From Gibbsiella quercinecans (GTDB lineage Bacteria; Pseudomonadota; Gammaproteobacteria; Enterobacterales; Enterobacteriaceae), in NCBI RefSeq assembly GCF_002291425.1, contig NZ_CP014136.1, positions 186,001-250,000 on the forward strand: a stretch of 64,000 nt of DNA, written 5' to 3'. A program made the position numbers and the translations under genes. The notes below the pieces were generated by a model that saw nothing but the letters and a program-made list of their open reading frames with translations, was not told where the DNA came from and searched no databases. Shown here one piece after another: positions 20,870 to 28,108 of the stretch (positions within the stretch are counted from its first letter, which is position 1; each line of letters starts with the position of its first letter).

Positions 20870-21437
20870 TGCCCGACCAGACAATTTCACCGGTCTGAAC
20901 CAGCATCAGTTGCATATCCAGCGTTGGCGCTTTGACATCGCCACTGGCATCCGTATACAGCACATACTGCGCCTTCACGATACGTGCCAGGCCAATGGCC
21001 TTGCTGCGCGACCCCAGGCTGTCATCCACCGATAGCCCAAGCGTTTGCTTGGCGGTAGCCAGTTGGCTGTCCGGCACAACGCTGAAGGTCGAGTTGGCTG
21101 CCAGTGCCTTGTGCAGGGCGCCGGTCGCCTTGCCGGTCGGCAATGCGCCGTTGGTGTTGTTTTTCACGCTATCAAGCAACAGAACGCTACCGGGTTGCAC
21201 GCCGTCCGCCTGCAGCATCTGGTTAACCAGCGGCTGAACGCTGCCCAACCAGTCGAGCTGCTGGATTTTGGGCGGCTGCGGCACGGGTTGGGTCGTGGGC
21301 GGCTGCGGTTGCTCCGGCGGCGGCGTTGGCTGGACCGGCTCAATCGGCGCCGGCTCTTGTTGCTGTGCGGGAGGCTGTAGCTGACAACCGCTTAATATCA
21401 AGGCAGCCACCGCTACCCATAAATACTTTTTCATCAT
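20850..21437 (-). CDS. lpoB: penicillin-binding protein activator LpoB
   Basis: Outer-membrane lipoprotein that reaches through the peptidoglycan to activate PBP1b. It has 195 residues, with a lipoprotein signal ending in lipobox LSGC (Cys18). A Pro/Gln/Glu-rich flexible linker follows (about 21-55), then the globular LpoB domain starting near QQLDWLGSVQPLV. The linker is shorter than in E. coli (213 residues). Either of two consecutive ATGs (21437, 21434) could start it; GAGAGGG lies directly upstream. It overlaps thiK. Confidence 0.94.
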   Translation of the reverse strand: MMKKYLWVAVAALILSGCQLQPPAQQQEPAPIEPVQPTPPPEQPQPPTTQPVPQPPKIQQLDWLGSVQPLVNQMLQADGVQPGSVLLLDSVKNNTNGALPTGKATGALHKALAANSTFSVVPDSQLATAKQTLGLSVDDSLGSRSKAIGLARIVKAQYVLYTDASGDVKAPTLDMQLMLVQTGEIVWSGNGTVKN

Positions 21438-21461
21438 CCCTCTCCACTGAAAATAAGGCGC

Positions 21462-21863
21462 TTACAAGAGTAAATACAGCCGGACGCGTTTAGCATCCAG
21501 ATTGCCGTTGATGGAGTACACCTCGGCGTCCGAATTGGGCGCGACGGTAATTTCACGCGTTTTTTCAACGGGCAGGATATCCAATCCCTGGGCGTCATAC
21601 CAATAAAAACGGTAGTGCACCGTCACTGGGGTCGGCTGGCTGTTAGTGAGCACCGAGGTGGCCATCACGCGCCCAGATGCGCCTTTGATGGTTGGCTGGC
21701 TGGCAAAAATCCCGGCGACCATGACGGAAGAATCCATCACCACCGTTTGCCGCTCATTAAGCGCGATCGCCGCCGGGTGGCTGCAACCGTTAAGCAGCAT
21801 AACCGGCATCGCCAGAGCGATGAGCCACGGCTTACGGTTGAAAAGGCGCCGTAGGCTTTTCAT
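21462..21863 (-). CDS. ycfL: YcfL family lipoprotein (DUF1425)
   Basis: Small putative lipoprotein of unknown function, 133 residues. The signal ends in LLNGC (Cys27), predicting lipidation. The VHYRFYWYDAQGLDI segment and the NERQTVVMDSSV stretch match the DUF1425/YcfL family. It starts inside the hinT stop (TGATG, 1-bp overlap) and lies 24 bp before lpoB, so hinT-ycfL-lpoB-thiK-nagZ-ycfP look like one transcript. The N-terminal basic extension ([12 protein letters not shown]) is a little longer than usual. Confidence 0.88.
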   Translation of the reverse strand: MKSLRRLFNRKPWLIALAMPVMLLNGCSHPAAIALNERQTVVMDSSVMVAGIFASQPTIKGASGRVMATSVLTNSQPTPVTVHYRFYWYDAQGLDILPVEKTREITVAPNSDAEVYSINGNLDAKRVRLYLLL

Positions 21864-22213
21864 CAGCGCGCCAACAGTGGGCCAAGCGCGCGGCCGCCGA
21901 CCAGGTGCATATGGATGTGGTAGACCTCTTGCCCGGCGTGGCGGTTGCAGTTGATGATCAGGCGGTAGCCGTCCTCGGCAATGCCTTCCTGTTCGGCAAT
22001 TTTCGCCGCGGCGGTGATCATCCGCCCCAGCGCGGCCTCATGTTCGGCTGTTACATGGTTAACGGTTGGGATCAACAGGTTTGGCACGATCAGAATGTGA
22101 GTCGGCGCCTGGGGGGAGATGTCGCGGAAAGCGGTAACCAGTTCATCCTGATAGACTACGTCAGCAGGGATTTCGCGGCGGATAATTTTACTGAAAATCG
22201 TTTCTTCGGCCAT
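21863..22213 (-). CDS. hinT: HIT family purine nucleoside phosphoramidase HinT
   Basis: Cytoplasmic hydrolase of adenosine 5'-phosphoramidates and aminoacyl-AMPs. The ATG at 22213 ([22 protein letters not shown]) gives 116 residues and matches E. coli HinT; the frame open upstream to 22372 is not coding. The HIT triad is HIHMH near residue 100, with the helical N-terminal [16 protein letters not shown] segment. It is probably the first gene of the hinT-ycfL-lpoB-thiK-nagZ-ycfP group. Confidence 0.96.
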   Translation of the reverse strand: MAEETIFSKIIRREIPADVVYQDELVTAFRDISPQAPTHILIVPNLLIPTVNHVTAEHEAALGRMITAAAKIAEQEGIAEDGYRLIINCNRHAGQEVYHIHMHLVGGRALGPLLAR

Positions 22214-22368
22214 CTGGCGTTCCTTATGATTGATAAAGAAGACACATGCAGTATGAGTGACAAATTCTCCTGTTTTCAACCTGATTGCACATTTCCCGCG
22301 TTGAATGGTGCCAAATCGCACAGTTAGCGCCCATGCCGGCGCCACACCGCGGCAGCAGACAATCGCGC

Positions 22369-22746
22369 TCATCCCCCATTTAACTGTGCCGTGTGCACAC
22401 GCATCCAGTCAGCCAGCGAATCAAGCGTCGGCCGCAGCGTTCTGCCCAGTTCGGTAATCTGATACTCAACCCGCGGCGGCACTTCCGGATACACCGTGCG
22501 CAACACCAGCCCACGCTGCTCAAATTGCCGTAGCTGGCGCGTCAACTCTTTCTGGGCAATAGGCGCAACCGCCCGTTGCAATACGCCAAAACGAACGGGG
22601 CCATCAATAATAATTAGCCGATAAAGAATGGGGATTGCCCATTTCCCAGACAGCAAATTCATAAAATCCACCATCGGACAGGGTTCGCCAATCGCCGGTA
22701 GCGCCATTAAATTTTTTTCTTTCGTTAGTGCCGCAGCCTCTGTCAT
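22369..22746 (-). CDS. HxlR-type winged-helix transcriptional regulator
   Basis: A 125-residue regulator of the HxlR/YodB family. The diagnostic core [25 protein letters not shown] (winged helix, about 30-55) is preceded by a conserved Cys in GEPCPM (residue 23), which in several family members senses electrophiles or quinones. [16 protein letters not shown] is the recognition region, followed by the wing. It is divergent from an SDR oxidoreductase with 99 bp between, a standard arrangement in which the regulator controls the enzyme. The pair interrupts the hinT-ptsG neighbourhood of E. coli. The inducer is unknown. Confidence 0.85.
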   Translation of the reverse strand: MTEAAALTKEKNLMALPAIGEPCPMVDFMNLLSGKWAIPILYRLIIIDGPVRFGVLQRAVAPIAQKELTRQLRQFEQRGLVLRTVYPEVPPRVEYQITELGRTLRPTLDSLADWMRVHTAQLNGG

Positions 22747-22766
22747 TGCATCCCACCCTCACCCCT

Positions 22767-22803
22767 TAGTATCCAAATGGTACCTACTATTAAAAAGATA
22801 CTA
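22767..22803. promoter_or_regulatory. candidate HxlR operator
   Basis: A 7-bp inverted repeat TAGTATC (22767-22773) and GATACTA (22797-22803) flanks a central GGTACC (22779-22784) with TACTA at 22785-22789. It lies between the divergent regulator and SDR genes. Several nested dyads make the exact operator ambiguous. Confidence 0.5.
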
Positions 22804-22845
22804 TAGCGCAAATAATCGTGCGACGTTCAACCAGAGGAAAGCGCC

Positions 22846-23595
22846 ATGACACGATTGCAAGGCAAGTATGCACTGATTACCGGCGGCACCAGCGGCATCG
22901 GGCTGGAAACGGCACGCCAATTTGTACGCGAGGGTGCGACCGTCGCCATTACCGGGCGCAACCCGGCAGGACTTACCGCCGCAGGCGAGGAATTGGGGAA
23001 GCTTCTGCTGCTCCATAGCGATGCCGGAGATGTCGCCGGGCAGAGCGATATTGCGCGGCAGTTGGCACAGCGTTGGCCGCGGCTGGACGTCCTGTTCGTT
23101 AATGCCGGCGACGTTACTCATCGCCCACTGGCCGATTGGGATCAACAGAGCTATGACCGCCTGATGGAGACTAACCTCAAAGGGCCATTTTTCCTGATTA
23201 AGGCCCTTCTCCCTCTGTTAGCCAACCCTGCATCTATTATTCTGTGCGGTTCAGTCAGCGCCCATATCGGCCTGCCGCAAAGCAGTGCCTATGCCGCCAG
23301 CAAGGCTGGGCTATTGTCTTTAGCCCGCACACTGTCCGGCGAGTTGCACCACCGTGGCATCCGCATTAATGGCCTTAGCCCTGGGCCGACCGATACGCCG
23401 GCATTCAACAAATTGGGGGTTGCCGATGCCGTTCAACAGCAAACAATGAAAGATGGCATCCGCGCCCTGGTGCCGATTGGCCGTATGGGCACGCCGCTTG
23501 AGCTGGCGCAAGCGGCAGTATTTCTTGCTTCGGATGAATCAGCATTTATGGTAGGCGCGGAATTGCAGATGGATGGCGGCATGGGCAACCTATAA
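22846..23595 (+). CDS. SDR family NAD(P)-dependent oxidoreductase
   Basis: Classical short-chain dehydrogenase of 249 residues. The cofactor motif is TGGTSGIG (13-20), NAG lies near 89-91, the catalytic Ser is in CGSVSAHIG and the Tyr-Lys pair in YAASK, and the PGPTDTP segment follows. TGRNP after the second strand suggests NADP preference. The substrate cannot be read from the sequence. AGGAAAGCGCC precedes the ATG. It is divergent from an HxlR regulator, so induction by a reactive carbonyl or quinone-type compound is a reasonable inference. It is not FabG, which is encoded elsewhere in this window. Confidence 0.88.
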   Translation: MTRLQGKYALITGGTSGIGLETARQFVREGATVAITGRNPAGLTAAGEELGKLLLLHSDAGDVAGQSDIARQLAQRWPRLDVLFVNAGDVTHRPLADWDQQSYDRLMETNLKGPFFLIKALLPLLANPASIILCGSVSAHIGLPQSSAYAASKAGLLSLARTLSGELHHRGIRINGLSPGPTDTPAFNKLGVADAVQQQTMKDGIRALVPIGRMGTPLELAQAAVFLASDESAFMVGAELQMDGGMGNL

Positions 23596-23615
23596 CCCGG
23601 GCACGCCCAGGGCGC

Positions 23616-24920
23616 CTAACGCAGCCCTGGGATCCCCACGCCGAAGGTTTGCAGCAGCAGGATCGCATTGAGCAAAATGATCACCACGGTGCCGATCACC
23701 GAGATCAGGCTGGTCAGGCGGCCATTAGCGAATGGCCCCATGATGTCGCGCCGGCGGGTGAACATCACCAAGGCAATCATCGGCGCAGGCAGGGCCAGGC
23801 TCAATACCACCTGGCTGTATACCAGCGCATCGGTGACATTAACGCCCATCGCTACCACCACAAAGGCCGGCAGCATAGTCACCAGGCGGCGCAGCCATAT
23901 TGGAATATGAAAACCCACGAAGCCCTGCATGATCATTTGCCCGGCCATGGTGCCGACAACCGAGCTTGAAATCCCCGAAGCGATCAACGACATCAGGAAC
24001 ACGCCTGCGGCGCCAATGCCCAACAGCGGCGTCAGCGTGTGGTAGGCAGTGCCAATTTCGGCCACCTCGCTGTGCCCTTCATGAAATGCGCTGGAGGCCA
24101 TGATCACCATCGCAATGTTCACCATGCCGGCAATCGCCAGGGCTACCACGACTTCAATATTGGAAAAACGCAGCAGTTTACGCCGTTCGTTGTCGTTGCT
24201 GGCCATGGTCCGGTGTTGTGTCAGGCCCGAGTGCAAAAAGATGGCATGGGGCATCACCGTGGCACCGATAATCCCGACGGCAATGGTCAGCGCCTGCGCA
24301 TCCGGTATCTGTACCTTTACCATTCCGATGCCGGCCGCCGCCCAGTCGACCGGGACAATAAACATCTCGATCAGATAGCACAGCGCGATCACCCCTACCA
24401 GAGCGCCAATCACCAGTTCAATCGGGCGGAAGCCTTTTTTCTCGACCAGCAACAACGCATAGGTAATTACCGCCGTCACGCCCATGCCCACCAGCAACGG
24501 CATATGGAACAGCAACGCCAACGCTATCGCGCCACCAAGGAATTCGGCCAGATCCGTCGCCATCGCAGCGACCTCACTCAGCCCCCACATGCCGATCACC
24601 ACCGGGCGGGAAAACTGATCGCGGCACATTTCCGCCAGATTGCGCTGGGTGACGATGCCAAGCTTGGCGGACAGCGCCTGAAACAGCATCGCGATCAGGT
24701 TCGCCATCACCACCACCCACAGCAGGCTATAGCCATAACGGGAGCCGGCCTGAATATTGGTTGCGAAGTTACCCGGATCCATATAGGCGATCGACGCCAC
24801 CACCGCTGGCCCGGCAAACAGGAACGGCGTCAGCAGCCCCTTACTACGGCCGGCAAGCGCGTTGCCGATCGCAATATTGGTGCGTTCAGTTAATGAGGGT
24901 TCGGGTGTTACTTGCCGCAT
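23616..24920 (-). CDS. mntH: Nramp-family Mn2+ transporter
   Basis: Proton-coupled inner-membrane importer of Mn2+ (and Fe2+), 434 residues with about 11 transmembrane segments. The metal-site motifs are DPGNFATN in TM1 (about 48-55) and MPHAIFLH in TM6. It is longer at the N-terminus than E. coli MntH and differs clearly in sequence, so it belongs to another Nramp subgroup. AGGA lies 10 nt before the ATG. It is divergent from mntR, with an MntR box 53 bp upstream of its start, arguing for direct Mn-dependent repression. Confidence 0.92.
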   Translation of the reverse strand: MRQVTPEPSLTERTNIAIGNALAGRSKGLLTPFLFAGPAVVASIAYMDPGNFATNIQAGSRYGYSLLWVVVMANLIAMLFQALSAKLGIVTQRNLAEMCRDQFSRPVVIGMWGLSEVAAMATDLAEFLGGAIALALLFHMPLLVGMGVTAVITYALLLVEKKGFRPIELVIGALVGVIALCYLIEMFIVPVDWAAAGIGMVKVQIPDAQALTIAVGIIGATVMPHAIFLHSGLTQHRTMASNDNERRKLLRFSNIEVVVALAIAGMVNIAMVIMASSAFHEGHSEVAEIGTAYHTLTPLLGIGAAGVFLMSLIASGISSSVVGTMAGQMIMQGFVGFHIPIWLRRLVTMLPAFVVVAMGVNVTDALVYSQVVLSLALPAPMIALVMFTRRRDIMGPFANGRLTSLISVIGTVVIILLNAILLLQTFGVGIPGLR

Positions 24921-24972
24921 GGGTTAATCGTCCTGTCACGTTGATGGTGACTACGTGCACCACACAGCAAAA

Positions 24973-24988
24973 TGTAGCACTGGCTACA
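24973..24988. promoter_or_regulatory. MntR box
   Basis: TGTAGCACTGGCTACA: a perfect inverted repeat with a 4-bp spacer whose core TAGC-N4-GCTA is that of the E. coli mntH MntR box. It lies in the mntH-mntR spacer, 53 bp before mntH. Confidence 0.75.
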
Positions 24989-25145
24989 CTTCATGCAACG
25001 AAGAAACTAAGCTGGCTTTGTATATAAATATTTCTGACGCCCGCTTTCGCGGGATATCGAATTGATAAGCCGTGTACTTTGGTCTACCGTAACGCTAATC
25101 CCTTTACTCTGGGGCCGCTAAGTTTTGCATACAGGATGCGTTGAC

Positions 25146-25619
25146 ATGGTAGCCAGCATACCGGATGAAACAGAATCGCCCATTGATGCGGCAGAAATGC
25201 CGGATGAGGCCGCACAGGCGCTCCGCTTTACCCGTGCGCGTGAAGCGCAGGCCAATGTGCTGATTGAAGACTATGTCGAATTGATCGACGACTTGCTCTC
25301 TACCCAGCGCGAAGCGCGCACCACCGACATCGCCAAGCGGTTTGGCGTCTCTCACCCGACCGCCATTAAAAATATCGCTCGGTTGAAAAACGCCGGCCTG
25401 GTTGAATCGCGCCCCTACCGCGGCATTTTTCTTACCACCGAGGGGACGCTGCTGGCGCAAAAGGTACGCCACCGCCACCGGGTGGTGATTGAGCTGCTGA
25501 TGAAGCTGGGCGTGCCGGGCGCGACCGCCGAGCTGGACAGCGAAGGAATTGAACATCATATCTCTGACGAAACGCTGGCGGTGTTTGAGCGTTTTTTACA
25601 GCATGATGGGCCTGGCTGA
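25146..25619 (+). CDS. mntR: manganese-responsive regulator MntR
   Basis: DtxR/MntR-family Mn2+-dependent repressor. The start ATG at 25146 (MVASIPDETESP) has AGGA 9 nt upstream; the frame extends to a TTG at 25125 that lacks a ribosome site. It has 157 residues. The winged-helix domain spans about 45-95 (EARTTDIAKRFGVSHPTAIKNIARLKNAGLVE), followed by the metal-binding and dimer helix with HRVVIEL and EGIEHHISDETL, where the His and Glu ligands lie. It has no SH3 domain, as expected for MntR. Divergent from mntH. Confidence 0.92.
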   Translation: MVASIPDETESPIDAAEMPDEAAQALRFTRAREAQANVLIEDYVELIDDLLSTQREARTTDIAKRFGVSHPTAIKNIARLKNAGLVESRPYRGIFLTTEGTLLAQKVRHRHRVVIELLMKLGVPGATAELDSEGIEHHISDETLAVFERFLQHDGPG

Positions 25620-25748
25620 CGCCTGGCTTTTTATGATGTATGGCCGCGTTTTTTTGCTTTCCTGATCCCTCGCCGGAGCAAGTTCCGTTGCGCTTTCCAG
25701 CAAAGCGAACATTGCTTAACCAGATGATGAAAAACAGAGAAATTGTTC

Positions 25749-25777
25749 TTGACCCATTCCGCCTGACTCCATATAGT
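25749..25777 (+). promoter_or_regulatory. promoter of tRNA-Ser
   Basis: TTGACC (25749-25754), 17-bp spacer, TATAGT (25772-25777), then a GC-rich discriminator (AGCGCCCC) typical of stringently controlled tRNA promoters. The tRNA starts about 37 bp further on. Confidence 0.75.
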
Positions 25778-25814
25778 AGCGCCCCGTTGCACTGATGAGT
25801 ACGCAACGAAAAAC

Positions 25815-25904
25815 GGTGAGGTGTCCGAGTGGCTGAAGGAGCACGCCTGGAAAGTGTGTATACGCGAAAGCGTATCGAGGGTTCGAATCCCTCCCTCACC
25901 GCCA
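25815..25904 (+). tRNA. tRNA-Ser (anticodon GGA)
   Basis: A 90-nt class II tRNA. The 7-bp acceptor stem pairs 25815-25821 with 25894-25900, discriminator G, encoded CCA at 25902-25904. The anticodon GGA sits in CTGGAAA; a long variable arm (GTGTATACGCGAAAGCGTATC) and the T-loop TTCGAATC are present. It decodes UCC/UCU. A terminator follows within about 15 bp. An AT-rich accessory region begins just downstream, a common integration position beside serine tRNAs. Confidence 0.97.
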
Positions 25905-25914
25905 TATTCAAAGA

Positions 25915-25945
25915 AAAAGCCTGAACGCAAATTCAGGCTTTTTTC
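25915..25945 (+). terminator. rho-independent terminator after tRNA-Ser
   Basis: GCCTGAA (25919-25925), loop CGCAAA, TTCAGGC (25932-25938), then six T. A preceding A run extends the stem. Confidence 0.85.
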
Positions 25946-25980
25946 GTTTATATTGTGCATACCGGGAGGGTGAGAACCCA

Positions 25981-26288
25981 CTCAGCCTTAATTCGTTCTT
26001 CCGCATACATCTTTTTGAGACGACGACCCTCGTCTTCCAGTTCTTTCAGGCGAGTCATAAGCGACGTATCCATCCCGCCGAATTTAGTCCGCCACTTGTA
26101 AAAACTGGCGCTACTAATGCCACGACTCCCGGCACAGTTCAGGCACGGGTGTTCCTGCCCCGGTCTGCTCGAAGATGGCGATGATCTGGCTGCCGGTAAA
26201 ACGTGATTTTTTCATAGCGAATCTCCTGCGCTCAGATTACGAGAAAATTCTACTTATAAACACTCCGCTTTTTCGGAGGGAGTACCCA
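25981..26288 (-). mobile_element. IS3-family remnant, copy 1 (orfA only, frameshifted)
   Basis: The minus strand reads an IS3-family OrfA: ATG at 26215-26213 (MKKSRFTGSQIIAIFEQ), then a frameshift and stop after PELCRES, then a second frame with ISSASFYKWRTKFGGMD and [11 protein letters not shown]. The left IS end is visible near 26288, with the sequence upstream of ATG shared with copy 2. orfB and the other end are missing; the match to copy 2 breaks at 25981. Transposition-dead. Exact IS name not determined. Confidence 0.88.
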
Positions 26289-26291
26289 ATT

Positions 26292-26459
26292 ATAGAAAGA
26301 AGTGATGATGAAATCGTTGCTATGGACATAAAACAATGAAAAGAAGCAGCGCTGGAGTTTCAACGTACTGTTCAATATAGTCTTGAAAAGCTCTTTTATA
26401 TTTGATCAGAGTTTGAGAGCAAGAATGAGATTATACCTCGCTATAAAACGCATATGTAA
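26292..26459 (+). pseudogene. decayed 3' gene fragment with two in-frame stops
   Basis: Reading from 26292, 55 codons end at TAA (26457-26459), interrupted by TGA at 26337 and 26403. The residues between (for example EIVAMDIKQ, then KEAALEFQRTVQYSLEKLF, then SEFESKNEIIPRYKTHM) have a normal amino-acid mix, suggesting a former coding end that was cut by the adjacent IS remnant. No family recognised; could be chance. Confidence 0.4.
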
Positions 26460-26756
26460 GCTATATTTATAATAAAATCATGTAGTAATGTTATTAACTG
26501 TATTGGTTTAAACCTTATAATACGGTCTTAGATTTTAAATAAATCGTTTCAGTCATGGGGATTAGATATTGCAGTATGTCAGCCAAGTATCTCCCTAACG
26601 AACCATTAAATAGCTAAAAATACTTTCAATAATCAGCTCGTGAAATAAAAGTTTATTAGTTTGGTCAACGCTACATATTAGGAACATCACATTTAAAATA
26701 TAATTCTCTTATTGAAATAACTAATTTTAAACATCAGAGACTATAAAGATAAAATT
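26460..26756. other. AT-rich non-coding stretch
   Basis: About 300 bp of very AT-rich DNA with stops in all frames. It follows the end of the gene on the minus strand (stop at 26757). I see no repeat or RNA. Confidence 0.5.
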
Positions 26757-27227
26757 TTAACAGGGCTGTCCATTGAACGTATAAGTGCAGCAGTCACATA
26801 ATACTGGTATGTCAGATGCCTTTAAATCCGGAGAAACTTTTCTCAAGAAACCATCCTCATCAACATACAGCCCATTGTAATAGCTGGATTGACCACAGAG
26901 GACAAAATCTCTTCGGTCTTCTGCATGTAGAGCAACCAGCCAGAAGATCGGCTCAGGCTTATCCAGCCGTCGAATCGCTTCACTATAAACGAGGTCCCAT
27001 TTTTCATCGATTTTACTTAGTAAAAACATAAATAATGGGGTGTAATCAAGACCACGTTTTTGTTTACTTGACATAGACTGAAAATGTGGTTGATCTCCTT
27101 GAATTAATTTATTCTTATGTCGCTTCCAACGATACTCACCACCATGTAGGTGCTGTACATTATATGTAGCCGTATTTACGGAACGATAAAGTTTATTTTT
27201 TATATACCTTTTCCTATGATTTCCCAT
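26757..27227 (-). CDS. uncharacterised 156-residue protein
   Basis: Not recognised with confidence. The N-terminus is very basic (NHRKRYIKNKLYRS, about 3-16). The middle reads KRGLDYTPLFMFLLSKIDEKW (about 58-78) and the C-terminal part has SYYNGLYVDEDG followed by a CDCC cysteine cluster and TYTFNG, possibly metal-binding together with upstream Cys. There is no signal peptide or membrane segment. Shine-Dalgarno is weak (AGATAAGC before ATG). Codon use is AT-rich, unlike the flanking chromosome, indicating transfer. Its neighbours are immunity-like genes, so an immunity role is possible, but that is inference. Confidence 0.65.
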   Translation of the reverse strand: MGNHRKRYIKNKLYRSVNTATYNVQHLHGGEYRWKRHKNKLIQGDQPHFQSMSSKQKRGLDYTPLFMFLLSKIDEKWDLVYSEAIRRLDKPEPIFWLVALHAEDRRDFVLCGQSSYYNGLYVDEDGFLRKVSPDLKASDIPVLCDCCTYTFNGQPC

Positions 27228-27596
27228 GCTTATCTATTTTCACCTTTATTTAGAAGTTAAAAAATAGTAGCATTTTGTTAATTTTAATGCAATAAGCTAA
27301 TGATCTTTGCAGTTGGTTTCTAATATTAGAATTAAATATCATGCTCAGGCTTGTCAAAAAAATCTGATTTCAGAACAAAGAACCGCACTAAATAAACTAT
27401 ACAAAACCAGCATGGCTATGTGCGTGTGATATATTATTTTAAAGCGGACATGACTTTTCTTTTTAAAAGTATATTAACTCTGTAACATCATCGCCCATAG
27501 AAAAGTAATCCTCATCACTTGACTCAAAGCCCTTTACTTACAACGTTCTCGTTATATGTTATAATATTTATGGTTTTACATTATTAAGGTGATTAT
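27228..27596. other. AT-rich spacer with possible decayed C-terminus
   Basis: A 369-bp spacer. On the minus strand, about 23 codons ending at the TAA at 27463-27465 read like a natural C-terminus (GFESSDEDYFSMGDDVTEL), without any start upstream, so a lost gene may have ended here. The promoter of the next plus-strand gene lies at 27537-27565. Confidence 0.35.
27537..27565 (+). promoter_or_regulatory. promoter of the colicin-type immunity gene
   Basis: CTTACA (27537-27542), 17-bp spacer, consensus TATAAT (27560-27565), about 30 bp upstream of the GTG start. Confidence 0.55.
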
Positions 27597-27959
27597 GTGA
27601 CTTTTATATATTATCTAAGACATTGTTTGTGGGGCTTAGTCGGTTGTGGATATTTGGTTTACAACATTTTGACCGATTTATTTCGTGGCAACATATATCA
27701 TTCTTATATTTCTTATATGCCTTATGTTGCAACATACCTGACGATTGGTGCTATAACATATCCATTTGCATATTATGCTGTAGAAAAATTATTGCTAAAA
27801 ATAATACCCCATAAAGTGTGGAAAAAAGGATTTAGTGATATTGGCTCATCAAAAAATCTCTTCTTGTTTGTTTATATGTTTTGTATTGTATTTAACACCC
27901 CTCTCCTTGCACTATATATGTGCATGTCAAAGAACCTAAAAAACAGACAATATGATTAG
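27597..27959 (+). CDS. colicin E1-type immunity membrane protein (orphan)
   Basis: A 120-residue membrane protein with three hydrophobic segments (about 8-27, 45-66, 88-108) and a basic C-terminus. The overall pattern follows the colicin E1 immunity protein as I recall it: an N-terminal YYLRHCLWGL like the family's YYIKNILFGL, then YPFAYYAVEKLLLKI in the place of CPYSKYAIEYIAF, and a final NLFLFVYMFCIVFNTPLLAL segment. Such proteins block pore-forming colicins in the inner membrane. The GTG start has AAGGTG 5 nt upstream and its own promoter. No colicin or lysis gene is near. AT-rich codon use indicates foreign origin. Confidence 0.75.
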   Translation: MTFIYYLRHCLWGLVGCGYLVYNILTDLFRGNIYHSYISYMPYVATYLTIGAITYPFAYYAVEKLLLKIIPHKVWKKGFSDIGSSKNLFLFVYMFCIVFNTPLLALYMCMSKNLKNRQYD

Positions 27960-28108
27960 TAACATGACTATTAAAATCCGATTGAATACCTTATCGTATT
28001 TCACTCCTTTTATTGCCAGTGAATATAAACTATTTATTCTAAAAAATCAGATCAGATTTTTTACATCAGATGTATTAGAACTGACCTGTTCTTGCAATTG
28101 ACAATTGT

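Noticed and set aside
25432-25911. 159-codon minus-strand frame starting [15 protein letters not shown]
   Set aside because: It is antisense to tRNA-Ser and mntR. This kind of peptide is a known false annotation arising from serine tRNA complements.
25631-25981. 116-codon minus-strand frame containing [18 protein letters not shown]
   Set aside because: Also the reverse complement of the tRNA-Ser gene; a familiar artefact, no ribosome site.
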